Origin: Acidimicrobiia bacterium
GTDB taxonomy: Bacteria; Actinomycetota; Acidimicrobiia; IMCC26256; JAMXLJ01
NCBI GenBank assembly: GCA_035651955.1
Contig: DASRES010000024.1
Location: 76,482-116,004 of the forward strand
Direction: 5' to 3'
Length of the DNA: 39,523 nt
Position numbers and translations under genes: made by a program. Shown piece by piece: positions 23,025 through 31,203 of the stretch. Position 1 is the stretch's first letter. Every line of letters starts with the position of its first letter. A model generated the notes under the pieces. That model did not search any database, was not told the origin of the DNA, and saw only the letters and a list, made by a program, of their open reading frames with translations.

Positions 23025-23837
23025 CTACCGCGCCGCGTAACGCGGTGGGCGCTGCTCCACGAAGGCGGTGATCGCTTCCTTCATGTCGTCGGACTTCAGG
23101 CAGACGGCCTGGGACTCCGCCTCAACGACGAGACCGTCACGCACCGTCGTGGACGACGACGCGTCGACGGCACGCTTGGCGCCGCGCACGGCGAGTGGCG
23201 GCTGGGCCGCGATCAGCGCCGCCAGGTCGCCGGCCTCGCGCTCCAGGTCGGCGTCGGCGACGACACGCTCCGCGATGCCGATGCGATGCGCCTCGGCGGC
23301 GTCGATCTTCGCCCCGGTGAGGATGAGCTCCTTCGCCTTCCCGGGACCGACGAGCCGCGGCAGCCGTTGCGTGCCGCCGAGGTCGGGGATGATCCCGTAC
23401 TTCAGCTCGAGCAACCCGACCGTCGTGCCCTCCGCGAAGACCCGGATGTCGCACGCCAGCGCGAGCTGCAGTCCGGCCCCGAGCGCGTACCCGCGCACCG
23501 CGGCGATCGTCGCGAACGGCGCCTCCTCGAGCCACGTGTACGAGTCCTGCGTGCGCAGGACCGCGGCCGCGACGGGATCCTCGTGCCGTGGCGACGCCCC
23601 GTCGCGGAGCGCGCTGTCCGTCTGGCCCGTCGTGAACACCGACGTGTCGATGCCGCTCGAGAACGCCCGGCCCTCGCCGATCACCACGAGCGCGCGCAGC
23701 TCGGGATCCTCCCGCAGCTCCTGACCGAGCTCGCCGAGCTCGCGCCACATCTCGATCGTGAACGAGTTGAGCTTGTCGGGCCGGGCGAGTCGCAGCCAGC
23801 CGACGGGCCCGTCGCGGTCCAGGCGCAGTGTCTCCAC
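23025..23837 (-). CDS. Crotonase-family protein with altered active site
   Basis: A 270-aa enoyl-CoA hydratase/isomerase relative. The oxyanion-hole segments are GEGRAFSSGIDTSVF (55-68) and RGYALGAGLQLALACD (115-130). The first catalytic Glu of hydratases is Gln124 here; the second is kept as Glu144 (LLELKYG), and Asp152 (IIPDLGGTQRL) occupies the place of the isomerase Asp. This pattern is nearer to dienoyl-CoA isomerase than to hydratase, so the reaction is uncertain. There is an insertion around 70-100. GTG start; TAGCGT lies 9 nt upstream. It follows the cyclase gene by 12 nt. Confidence 0.87.
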   Translation of the reverse strand: METLRLDRDGPVGWLRLARPDKLNSFTIEMWRELGELGQELREDPELRALVVIGEGRAFSSGIDTSVFTTGQTDSALRDGASPRHEDPVAAAVLRTQDSYTWLEEAPFATIAAVRGYALGAGLQLALACDIRVFAEGTTVGLLELKYGIIPDLGGTQRLPRLVGPGKAKELILTGAKIDAAEAHRIGIAERVVADADLEREAGDLAALIAAQPPLAVRGAKRAVDASSSTTVRDGLVVEAESQAVCLKSDDMKEAITAFVEQRPPRYAAR

Positions 23838-23849
23838 GAACCGGAGACG

Positions 23850-24374
23850 CTACTGCTGCTCGGATGCGAGCGTTGCCTCGCCGACGAGCGGGATCAGCCG
23901 CACGAGCGGCACCGGCGTCGCCAGACCGGGGATCGCCCGCGCACCGACGCGCGCCGCCTCGCAGTCGTCGGGCGCGAGCTTCGCGACATCCGTCGTCGCG
24001 AGCACCTCGCCCGGCTGCGCGACGGAGCACAGCCGCGCGGCGAGGTTGACGGCACCACCGATGTAGTCGTCGCCCTCGAAGATGATCACCGCGCCGCCCG
24101 ACACGCCGGCGCGGACCGGCAACGGGAGATCGCTCGAGTCGACGCGGCTCGCGAGGTCGACGACACCGCAGACGAGACCGCGGCCATCGACACCGACGAG
24201 CATCGCGCCGTCGCCGAGCCACTTCGCGACCCGCACACCGTGCGTCGAGGCGACGTCGCGGACACACGCCCGGAAGCCCGCCAGCAGGCGGCTCGCCTCG
24301 TCGTCACCCTGCGCCTCGGTGAACGCGGTGAAGCCGCTCAAGTCGACGAAGGCGAACGTCCGGTGCACGCGCAC
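23850..24374 (-). CDS. Class III adenylate cyclase (catalytic domain only)
   Basis: A 174-aa single-domain cyclase that makes cAMP from ATP. Both metal-binding aspartates are present (Asp11 in FVDLSGFT and Asp55 in KWLGDG). Lys51 and Asp103 (GDDYIGG) are the adenine-selecting residues, and Asn110/Arg114 (VNLAARL) the transition-state pair, so an active adenylate (not guanylate) cyclase is predicted. No membrane helix, HAMP or sensor domain is attached, so it is probably a soluble homodimer. GTG start. It lies between a hydrolase and a crotonase gene on the same strand. Confidence 0.88.
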   Translation of the reverse strand: MRVHRTFAFVDLSGFTAFTEAQGDDEASRLLAGFRACVRDVASTHGVRVAKWLGDGAMLVGVDGRGLVCGVVDLASRVDSSDLPLPVRAGVSGGAVIIFEGDDYIGGAVNLAARLCSVAQPGEVLATTDVAKLAPDDCEAARVGARAIPGLATPVPLVRLIPLVGEATLASEQQ

Positions 24375-24416
24375 GCGACAAGTCTGCCCGGTGCGGCACG
24401 CGCCCCGCGAACACTT

Positions 24417-25067
24417 TCAGTCTGGAAGCGACGCGACCCACTCGACGGTCACGCGCGCGACCTCGTCGAGGATCTCCGCGCTCGACCGCCCACTCGCCTT
24501 GAGCGGCCGGAACCCGTGGTCGGCGGACTCCAGCCAGTGACACGTCACCCTGCCACGGATCGCGCGCGTCGCCGCGGTCAGCTCGTCGCGACCTGCAAGG
24601 TTGTCGCGCGTCCCGCTGACGAACAGGCACGGCACCCGCACGCGCGGGAAGTGGTCGACGCGCAGCTGCTGCGGCTTGCCGGCCGGGTGCAACGGGTAGC
24701 CGAGCAGCAGCAGGCCGAGGACGGCGAGCGGTTCGTCGGCATCCGCGGCGACCATCGACCCGTACCGTCCGCCCATCGACCGTCCGCCGACGACGAGCCG
24801 CGCGGTCGGCAGCCTCGTGCGCCGGGCCAGCTCGGCGGCCGCCTCACGGACCGCGGCCTCGAGGACGGCCGGACGGTCGGGCGCGCGCCGTCCTGCGCTG
24901 CGGTACGGGAAGTCGAAGCGCAACGACGGGATGCGCGCGTCCGCCAGCGCGTCCGCGACCGCGACGAGCGCCGCCGCGTGCATGTCCGCACCGGCGCCGT
25001 GCGCGAGCAGGACGGCACGGTCGGCGCCCCGCACGCGACCCTGCAACTCGAACTGCAACTGCGTCAC
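24417..25067 (-). CDS. Alpha/beta hydrolase (KANL3/Tex30-like)
   Basis: A small 216-aa alpha/beta hydrolase. The oxyanion region is LLAHGAGADMH (20-30); the nucleophile Ser97 is in GGRSMGG, with Asp155 in SGTRDNLAG and His184 in SADHGFRP completing the triad. Relatives are annotated as dienelactone-hydrolase or KANL3/Tex30-type proteins with unknown substrates. It begins with GTG only 4 nt after the S9 peptidase gene, so the two hydrolases share an mRNA. Confidence 0.85.
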   Translation of the reverse strand: MTQLQFELQGRVRGADRAVLLAHGAGADMHAAALVAVADALADARIPSLRFDFPYRSAGRRAPDRPAVLEAAVREAAAELARRTRLPTARLVVGGRSMGGRYGSMVAADADEPLAVLGLLLLGYPLHPAGKPQQLRVDHFPRVRVPCLFVSGTRDNLAGRDELTAATRAIRGRVTCHWLESADHGFRPLKASGRSSAEILDEVARVTVEWVASLPD

Positions 25068-25071
25068 CGCG

Positions 25072-26913
25072 TCACCGCCGCAGCACCCAGTTGGTCAGGA
25101 AGCGCTCGGTGCGCGTCAGCTCGTCCTCGACCGTCTCCGGGCGCGCCCATCCGTGCCCTTCGCCCTCGTACACGTGGTACTCGACGGTCGCGCCGCCGGC
25201 GCGCATCGCGTCGACCATGAGATCGGCCTGCGCCTTCGGGACGACGCGATCGGCGTCGCCCTGCAGGACGAGCACGGGTACCGACGTCTCGCGCGCGTAC
25301 GTCACCGGCGAACGCTCGCGATAGCGCGACGCGTGTTCCGGGAGCTCGCCGACGATGCGGTCGAGATAGCGCGACTCGAAGCGGTGCGTCGTCGACGCGA
25401 GGTCGAACAGATCAGTCACGCCGTACAGGCTCACCCCCGCACGCACGAGCTCGGGATGGCGCGTGCACAGCTGGAGCACCGTGAACCCGCCCGCGCTGCC
25501 GCCGATCACCGCGACACGCTCGGGATCGCACCAGCCGGCGTGCTTCGCGTGACGGATGCCGGCCGCGACGTCAGCGAGGTCGCTCTCGCCCCACTCGCCG
25601 GTCAACGCCTGCGCGTACGCACGCCCGTATCCGGTCGAGCCGCGCGCGTTGGGCATCAGCACCGCCCAGCCGCGCGACAGGTAGAAGAACGCACGCGGCG
25701 CCCAGCCCGCGACCGATTGACCGTGTGGTCCGCCGTGCACCATGACGAGGAGGGGCGGCCGTACGTCGGGCGCGCCCGACGAACGGGCGCCGCCCCACGG
25801 GCGCCACAGCAGGCCGTGCACGTCGACACCGGCATCATCGTGGCGCCACGTGACCGGTTGCGGCTCGGGCATCGCGTCGAGCGGGAACCCGCCCACCGCG
25901 CCCCGCGCCAGCGGGACGCGCGCCCCGGCGCCGTCGGGATCGACGACCGTGACCTCCGGCGGCGTCCGTGCGCCCGATCGCACGCACACGAGCCCCGCGC
26001 CCGACCAGTCGAGCGAGTGGTGCCAACCCTTCGCGACGTCGCGCGCCGCCGCGCGCCCACTCACGTCCGCGACGACGAGCCGGCCGAAGCCTCGCTCGTT
26101 GCGGCACGACGCGATCGCACGTGAGTCGGGCGACCACGCGTACGAGTGTTGCCCCGGGCCCCACGTCGGCTCCGCGTGCTCCGCCTGCTCGTCGAGCACG
26201 GGACGCGCGTCCGATCCGTCGGCGCGCGCCAGCCACACGTTCGTCCACCCGGTCGCGTCCGACGTGTACGCGAGGTGCGTGCCGTCGGGTGAGAAGCGTG
26301 GCTGCCCGGTCGCGACGCCGTCGCCACCCGCGACGACCGACACGTCCGACGTGTCGAGGTCGCACACCGCGATGCGCGATCCGTCCCACGGCATGTTCGG
26401 CAGGTCCCACTCGTGCCACGCGAGACGGCAGCCGTCGGGCGACCACGACGGGTCGAAGCAGTAGTCCGCGCCCGTCGACACCCGACGGGCCCACTGCGAC
26501 GCGTCGCCGGGCACCACCGCGACGTCGCAGGAGTCCTCACGCTCGGCGACGAACGCGATCTGCGTGCCGTCGGCCGACGCGCTCGGCGCCGCGACGCGAG
26601 CGCCCTCGTGCAGCACGACCGGTGAACCGCCCGACGACGGGATGCGCAGCAGCCGCCCGTCGTGCGCGGCGTAGACGAGGTGACCGCTCCCCGCCCAGCA
26701 GAACACGCCCCCGCCGTACGCGCCAACCGGCGCGGCGGGCACGTCCGCGGTGACGACGACCGGCGGCCACGACCGGTCGAACGGCGCGACGACGAGGTCC
26801 GTCCGGGCCGCGAACGACTCGACCCACGCGAGCAGCCGGCCGTCGGGCGACCACCGGGGCTCCGTCACGACCCGGGAGCGGGCGACCATCGCGGCCGACA
26901 CGGCGTCGATCAC
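25072..26913 (-). CDS. S9 family prolyl oligopeptidase/acylaminoacyl peptidase
   Basis: A 613-aa serine peptidase cleaving short peptides. The first ~350 residues form a WD40/TolB-like propeller with repeated WSPDG blocks (EPRWSPDGRLLAW, DPSWSPDGCRLAW, RFSPDGTHLAYTSD). The catalytic domain has VMVHGGPHGQSVAGW, nucleophile Ser in GGSAGGFTVLQL, Asp in LQGDADRVVPK and His in EGEGHGWARPE. No signal peptide is seen, so it is cytoplasmic. GTG 26913 is chosen: TAGCCT ends 8 nt before it, and the longer frame upstream runs through the divergent promoter; ATG 26889 is another option. Confidence 0.92.
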   Translation of the reverse strand: MIDAVSAAMVARSRVVTEPRWSPDGRLLAWVESFAARTDLVVAPFDRSWPPVVVTADVPAAPVGAYGGGVFCWAGSGHLVYAAHDGRLLRIPSSGGSPVVLHEGARVAAPSASADGTQIAFVAEREDSCDVAVVPGDASQWARRVSTGADYCFDPSWSPDGCRLAWHEWDLPNMPWDGSRIAVCDLDTSDVSVVAGGDGVATGQPRFSPDGTHLAYTSDATGWTNVWLARADGSDARPVLDEQAEHAEPTWGPGQHSYAWSPDSRAIASCRNERGFGRLVVADVSGRAAARDVAKGWHHSLDWSGAGLVCVRSGARTPPEVTVVDPDGAGARVPLARGAVGGFPLDAMPEPQPVTWRHDDAGVDVHGLLWRPWGGARSSGAPDVRPPLLVMVHGGPHGQSVAGWAPRAFFYLSRGWAVLMPNARGSTGYGRAYAQALTGEWGESDLADVAAGIRHAKHAGWCDPERVAVIGGSAGGFTVLQLCTRHPELVRAGVSLYGVTDLFDLASTTHRFESRYLDRIVGELPEHASRYRERSPVTYARETSVPVLVLQGDADRVVPKAQADLMVDAMRAGGATVEYHVYEGEGHGWARPETVEDELTRTERFLTNWVLRR

Positions 26914-26921
26914 GGCCGCGC

Positions 26922-26927
26922 AGGCTA
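26922..26927 (-). promoter_or_regulatory. -10 element before the S9 peptidase gene
   Basis: TAGCCT on the minus strand ends 8 nt before the GTG at 26913, in the leaderless range. It drives the peptidase and hydrolase pair. Confidence 0.45.
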
Positions 26928-26993
26928 GGTGCGGCCGCTCCCGCCGCGCCGGGCGAGAGCCGGTCACGCAGCGTCCTGACCGGTTGGCAACAT

Positions 26994-27023
26994 TTGCCCG
27001 AGGACCCGGATCCTCGGCAGGCT
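26994..27023 (+). promoter_or_regulatory. Promoter of the glycosyltransferase cassette with inverted repeat in the spacer
   Basis: TTGCCC (-35, 26994-26999) and CAGGCT (-10, 27018-27023) are 18 bp apart, and the -10 ends 8 nt before the ATG at 27032. The spacer is filled by an inverted repeat, ccgagga...tcctcgg (26998-27017). A second inverted repeat (ccggtca...tgaccgg) lies upstream at 26960-26983. This layout suggests a regulator bound within the promoter. Confidence 0.45.
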
Positions 27024-27031
27024 TGTCGGTC

Positions 27032-28327
27032 ATGTCCCCGGAGCGTCCCCTTCGCGTCGCGTGGCTCGTCTACCGGGGAAACCCCCACTGCGGTGGCCAG
27101 GGCGTCTACACGCGCTATCTCGCGCGTGAGCTGACCGAGCTCGGCCATCACGTCGAGGTCTTCTCGGGCCCGCCCTACCCCGACCTCGACGACCCGTCGC
27201 AGCTCGTCCCGGTTCCCAGCCTCGACCTGTACCGGGCCGACAACCCGTTCCGGGTGCCGTGGCCGCACGAGCTGCGCACGACCGTCGACCTGCGCGAGGT
27301 CGCGATCATGTGCGGCGCGGGCTTCCCCGAGCCGTACACCTTCAGCCTGCGCGTCCGCCGCATGCTGCGCGAGCGCCGGCACGACTTCGACCTCGTCCAC
27401 GACAACCAGTGCCTGGGGTCGGGGCTCCTGGGCGCCATGCGCGACGGCTGGCCGCTCGCGGCCACGCTCCACCACCCGATCACGGTCGACCGCGATCTCG
27501 ACCTCGCACACACCACGAACCCGTGGCGCCGGCTCACGATGCGGCGTTGGTACGGCTTCCTCGAGATGCAGATGCGCGTCGCGCGGCAGATCCCGCGCCT
27601 CGTCACCGTGTCGGCGTCCTCGAAGCGCGACATCGTCCAGCAGATGGGCGTCCCCGAGGACCGGTTGCACATCGTGCCGGTCGGTGTGGACCCGGCGATC
27701 TTCCGTCCGATGCCGGGTGTCGCGCGCGTGAAGGGCCGCATCATGACGACCGCGAGCGCGGACGTGCCGATGAAGGGCCTGACGCCGTTGCTCGAGGCGC
27801 TCGCGAAGGTCCGCGTCGAGCGGGACGACGCCCATCTCGTCGTCATCGGGCGCCCGAAGGAGCGCAGCCGCATCCCCGCGCTCATCGAGCAGCTCGGTGT
27901 CGAACGCGCGGTCACGTTCGTGTCGAAGGTCCCGCAGGAGCGGATCGTCGAGCTGTACGCCGAGGCCGAGCTCGCCGTCGTGCCGTCGCTCTACGAAGGC
28001 TTCTCGCTGCCCGCGATCGAGGCCATGGCGTGCGGGGTGCCGCTCGTGGCAACGACCGGCGGCGCGCTGCCCGAGGTCGTCGGCACCGACGGCGAGACCG
28101 CGCTGACCGTTCCCCCCGGCGACCCGTCCGCCCTCGCGTCACGCATCCTCGTGCTGCTCGGCGACGCGGATCTCCGTGCACGCATCGGCGACGCCGGCCG
28201 CCGGCGTGTCCTCGACCGGTTCACGTGGCGCGCCACCGCGCAGGGGACCGTCGACAACTGGCGCGCGCTGCTCGAGGAACGCGCCCGCGCCGGTCTCCTG
28301 CCGCCCGCGGACGCGGGGGCGCGCTGA
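27032..28327 (+). CDS. Family 4 glycosyltransferase
   Basis: A 431-aa GT-B retaining transferase. The N-terminal half begins LRVAWLVYRGNPHCGGQGVYTRYLARELTELGHHVEVFSG, with the glycine-rich acceptor-side loop; the C-terminal half has VPVGVDPAIFRP, HLVVIGRPKERS, and the EX7E donor motif in PSLYEGFSLPAIEAMACGVPLVATTGGALPEVVG. No signal peptide or membrane helix is seen. Donor and acceptor are unknown. It starts a tightly coupled three-gene set with a methyltransferase (TGATG overlap) and a helical-barrel protein, which suggests synthesis of a methylated glycoside. Confidence 0.92.
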   Translation: MSPERPLRVAWLVYRGNPHCGGQGVYTRYLARELTELGHHVEVFSGPPYPDLDDPSQLVPVPSLDLYRADNPFRVPWPHELRTTVDLREVAIMCGAGFPEPYTFSLRVRRMLRERRHDFDLVHDNQCLGSGLLGAMRDGWPLAATLHHPITVDRDLDLAHTTNPWRRLTMRRWYGFLEMQMRVARQIPRLVTVSASSKRDIVQQMGVPEDRLHIVPVGVDPAIFRPMPGVARVKGRIMTTASADVPMKGLTPLLEALAKVRVERDDAHLVVIGRPKERSRIPALIEQLGVERAVTFVSKVPQERIVELYAEAELAVVPSLYEGFSLPAIEAMACGVPLVATTGGALPEVVGTDGETALTVPPGDPSALASRILVLLGDADLRARIGDAGRRRVLDRFTWRATAQGTVDNWRALLEERARAGLLPPADAGAR

Positions 28328-29106
28328 TGCTGACCGTCGACTTCGACCGCCTCGACCTCCGCCCCGGCATGCGCGTGCTCGACATGGGCTGCGGCGGCGG
28401 CCGGCACGCGTTCGCCGCGTGGCGCGCCGGCGCGATCGTCGTCGCGCTCGACGCGAGCGCGCCCGAGCTGCGTGACGTGCGCGCCGTCGTCGGCGGGATG
28501 CTCGACGCCGGGGAGCTGCCCGGTGGCGCGCCGGGCGGCGCGGTCCAGGGCGACGCGCTCGCGCTGCCGTTCCCGGACGGCTCGTTCGACCGGGTCATCG
28601 CGTCCGAGGTGCTCGAGCACATCTGGGAGGACGAACCCGCGATGCGCGAGCTCGTCCGCGTCCTGCGTCCCGGCGGGACGATCGCGGTGACCGTCCCGGC
28701 CCGCGGACCCGAGCGCATCTGCTGGGCGCTCGACCGTGACTACCACGACACGCCGGGCGGCCACATCCGGATCTACCGGCAGCCCGACCTCGTCGCCAAG
28801 CTCGAGCGCGCCGGCGTCGCCGTCAACGGCTCCCATCGCGCGCACGCGCTGCACTCGCCGTACTGGTGGATCCGGTGCGCGGGCGGCGTGGACCGTCCCG
28901 ACCGGTTCCTGGCCCGCCGCTACCACCGCTTCCTCGTGTGGGAGCTGACCCACCGGCCGCGCTGGACGCAGGCGCTCGACCGCACCCTGAACCCGGTGCT
29001 CGGCAAGAGCGTCGTCGTGTACGGCAAGAAGGGCGCTCCCGCGCCGGCGGAGCGCGACGACCACACGCACTCGGCCAGTCGCGTTCCTGCCGGGGCGGCG
29101 TCGTGA
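28327..29106 (+). CDS. Class I SAM-dependent methyltransferase
   Basis: The 259-aa protein carries the SAM-binding motif VLDMGCGGGRHAFAAWRAGAIVVALDAS (about 18-45), the acidic loop GDALALPFPDGSFDRVIASEVLEHIWEDE, and LRPGGTIAVTVPARGPE, a UbiE/Methyltransf_11 pattern. The C-terminal part (YHRFLVWELTHRPRWTQALDRTLNPVLGKSVVVYGKK) is likely substrate-specific. Its ATG shares the last base of the glycosyltransferase stop, and its own stop overlaps the next GTG (GTGA), so the three proteins are made together. The methyl acceptor is probably the sugar or lipid handled by the cassette. Confidence 0.9.
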   Translation: MLTVDFDRLDLRPGMRVLDMGCGGGRHAFAAWRAGAIVVALDASAPELRDVRAVVGGMLDAGELPGGAPGGAVQGDALALPFPDGSFDRVIASEVLEHIWEDEPAMRELVRVLRPGGTIAVTVPARGPERICWALDRDYHDTPGGHIRIYRQPDLVAKLERAGVAVNGSHRAHALHSPYWWIRCAGGVDRPDRFLARRYHRFLVWELTHRPRWTQALDRTLNPVLGKSVVVYGKKGAPAPAERDDHTHSASRVPAGAAS

Positions 29107-30200
29107 CCCTCCCCGCGGTCGACGGCGTGATCACGCCGGCCGAGATCGCGGAGACGGTCGACGCGATCGCGTCGGTGCAGCTCGCGGACGGCAACATCCC
29201 GTGGTTCGCGGGCGGCCACACCGACCCGTGGAACCTCGTCGAGGCTGCGATGGCACTCGACGTCGGCGGGCGTCACGTGCAGGCCGAGGCCGCGTACGAG
29301 TGGCTCCGCGGCATGCAACGCGCCGACGGCGCGTGGCACGCGTACTACCAGGGCAACGGCGTGAAGGACGTCGCCCTCGACACGAACGTCACGTGCTACG
29401 TCGCGAACGGCGTGCTGCACCACTACCTGTCGACCGGCGACGACCTCTTCCTCGCGCGCTTCTGGCCCGTGGTCGAGCGCGCCATCGACTTCGCGCTGTC
29501 GCACCAGCGCGAGACGGGCGAGATCGCGTGGCGCGGTGACGATCCCGGCGACGGTGCGCTGCTCACCGGGTCGTCCAGCATCCACGCGAGCCTCCGTTGC
29601 GCGGTCGTGCTCGCGGAGCACCTCGGTCGCGAGCGTCCCGACTGGGAGCTGTCGCTCGGATCGCTCGCGCACGCGGTCGAGCACCGCGAGGACGCGTTCC
29701 TGGACAAGTCGCGTTGGGCGATGGACTGGTACTACCCGGTTCTCGGCGGCGTGCTGCGCGGCGACGCGGCGCAGGAGCGCATCGCGCAGGGCTGGGACAC
29801 GTTCGTCGTCGACGGTCGTGGCGTCCGCTGCGTGTCCGACCGGCCGTGGATCACCGCCGCGGAGACGTGCGAGCTCGTTCTCGCACTCGACGCGATCGGC
29901 GAGCGTGAACGCGCGCTCGAGCTGTTCGCCGCGGTGCAGTTCCTCCGCGCCGACGGCGGCGGCTACTGGACGGGCGCGAACTTCGACGGCGGCCGCTTCC
30001 ACGTCGACGGCCAGCTGTACCCCGTCGAGCAGCCGACGTGGAACTCGGGCGTCGTCGTGCTCGCCGCGCACGCGCTCGGCGGATCGGGGTTGACCGCAGG
30101 CTTCTTCCGCGGCGAAGGCCTGCCGGCCGGCCTCGACCGGGAAGCGCTCCTCGCCGAGCTCGAGGTCGTCTCCCGCCGCCGGCGCGGCATGGTCGAGTGA
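29103..30200 (+). CDS. Helical (alpha/alpha) barrel protein, cassette partner of GT4 and methyltransferase
   Basis: A 365-aa protein that I cannot tie to a characterised enzyme. It has repeated helical-hairpin blocks, QLADGNIPWFAGGHTDPWNLVEAAMAL, MQRADGAWHAYYQGN, DTNVTCYVANGVLHHYL and FLRADGGGYWTGANFDG, with many Asp, Trp and Gly near helix ends. This is the pattern of (alpha/alpha)6 barrels such as six-hairpin glycosidases and terpene cyclase/prenyltransferase beta-subunit folds; automated pipelines tend to call relatives prenyltransferase. No signal peptide is seen. GTG 29103 overlaps the methyltransferase stop in GTGA. Glycan trimming or a lipid-linked step is possible. It ends 4 nt from a convergent gene. 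Confidence 0.75.
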   Translation: MTLPAVDGVITPAEIAETVDAIASVQLADGNIPWFAGGHTDPWNLVEAAMALDVGGRHVQAEAAYEWLRGMQRADGAWHAYYQGNGVKDVALDTNVTCYVANGVLHHYLSTGDDLFLARFWPVVERAIDFALSHQRETGEIAWRGDDPGDGALLTGSSSIHASLRCAVVLAEHLGRERPDWELSLGSLAHAVEHREDAFLDKSRWAMDWYYPVLGGVLRGDAAQERIAQGWDTFVVDGRGVRCVSDRPWITAAETCELVLALDAIGERERALELFAAVQFLRADGGGYWTGANFDGGRFHVDGQLYPVEQPTWNSGVVVLAAHALGGSGLTAGFFRGEGLPAGLDREALLAELEVVSRRRRGMVE

Positions 30201-30204
30201 CACG

Positions 30205-30786
30205 TCAGCGGTCCCGCTCGTAGCTCAGCATCACCACGCCCGTCGGAGTGGGCGTCGCGTCGAGCAGTCGCAACGGCTGCGGCGAGGAGAACGCGCCGAA
30301 CAACCGCTGACCCGTGCCGAGCAGCAACGGGTGCAGGAAGAGGCGGTACGTGTCGACGAGATCCTGCGCGACGAGCTGCTCGACGAGCACGCCGCTGCCG
30401 AGCACGACGACCGAGTCGTACATCGCCTTCAGGCGCGCGACGGCGTCCGCGAGGTCGCCCTCCAGGACGTGCGCGTTGTTCCAGCTCAGCTCGGTCAATG
30501 TCCGCGTCGCGACGTACTTCGGCGCGCGGTTGAGGTGCGCGGCCATCCGGTTCTCGTCGGGCTGGTCGGGCCAGAACCGGATCATGCCCTCGTAGGTCCG
30601 CCGGCCGAAGAGGTACGCGGAGCGCTCGACGAAGCCGGCGACGGCCGACTCGGACTCGACGGGATGACGGTACGGCGCGCCCCAGCCGCCGCGCTCGAAC
30701 CCACGGTCGCGGTCGTCGCCGGGCGAGGCGAACCCCTGCACGACGCCGTCGAGGGTCACGAACTCCACGACCCCGAGCTGTCCCAT
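30205..30786 (-). CDS. RibD C-terminal/dihydrofolate reductase-like protein
   Basis: A 193-aa member of the RibD_C/DHFR fold family that is widespread in actinobacteria. VEFVTLDGVVQGFASPGDD begins the fold, SAYLFGRRTYEGMIRFWP is the NADPH-side helix, VVVLGSGVLVEQLVAQDLVDTYRLFLHPLLLGTGQRLF is the C-terminal signature. Most relatives are unassigned NADPH reductases; a true folate role is unlikely. The ATG is preceded by GAGGGAG at 5 nt. It is the last gene of the mutase operon, 16 nt after the F420-type gene. Confidence 0.87.
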   Translation of the reverse strand: MGQLGVVEFVTLDGVVQGFASPGDDRDRGFERGGWGAPYRHPVESESAVAGFVERSAYLFGRRTYEGMIRFWPDQPDENRMAAHLNRAPKYVATRTLTELSWNNAHVLEGDLADAVARLKAMYDSVVVLGSGVLVEQLVAQDLVDTYRLFLHPLLLGTGQRLFGAFSSPQPLRLLDATPTPTGVVMLSYERDR

Positions 30787-30802
30787 CGACACTCCCTCGC
30801 CG

Positions 30803-31198
30803 TCAGGAGGCCGGCTCGAGCCGGAACACGGGGTGGTCGTGCGGATCGGGCAGCTGCGCGAACTGCGAACGGACCTGCCGGCCCCAACGTTGCAGGTAGG
30901 CGTCGATGATCGGCGGCTTCGCGCCGTCGTCGACCTCCGTCGCACGGACCCGCTCCCGCTTGCCCCGCCGCGACAGCTCGCCGTCGCCCGCGGCGCGCAG
31001 GTTGCGCACCCACTGCGTGTCCCCGCGTGGTGCGACGAGGTACCGCGAGCCCTCGTACGTCAACACGTTCACCGGTACGGAGTGCGGCGCACCTGTGGTC
31101 CGGCCGCGCACCGTCAACGTGGTCGCGAGACCGAGCGCACGGACGATCGGGTTGGCGACCGTCTTCGTGAACCAGTCGGGTGCGAGGTACTGCGCCAT
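30803..31198 (-). CDS. F420-dependent nitroreductase-family (DDN-like) protein
   Basis: A 131-aa protein of the deazaflavin-dependent oxidoreductase family, split-barrel fold. LTVRGRTTGAPHSVPVNVLTYEGSRYLVAPRGDTQWVRNLRAAGDGELSRRGKRERVRATEV is the family signature for binding F420H2 (or in some members other flavins or lipids). It lacks the N-terminal membrane helix of some relatives. F420 synthesis genes at the start of the window make F420 use plausible. The ATG at 31198 has GGGAG 8 nt upstream; a GTG at 31207 overlapping the previous stop is an alternative. Confidence 0.87.
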   Translation of the reverse strand: MAQYLAPDWFTKTVANPIVRALGLATTLTVRGRTTGAPHSVPVNVLTYEGSRYLVAPRGDTQWVRNLRAAGDGELSRRGKRERVRATEVDDGAKPPIIDAYLQRWGRQVRSQFAQLPDPHDHPVFRLEPAS

Positions 31199-31203
31199 CG
31201 TCG

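Noticed and set aside
21390-25220. A 1276-codon open frame on the plus strand
   Set aside because: It runs antisense through the Lrp-type sensor gene, murA, a crotonase, cyclase and hydrolase genes, all with clear family motifs. The translation is low-complexity Arg/His/Asp, typical of antisense frames in GC-rich DNA.
26914-27033. Longer N-terminus for the S9 peptidase
   Set aside because: It would run through the divergent promoter and both inverted repeats up to the glycosyltransferase start, and adds unconserved residues.
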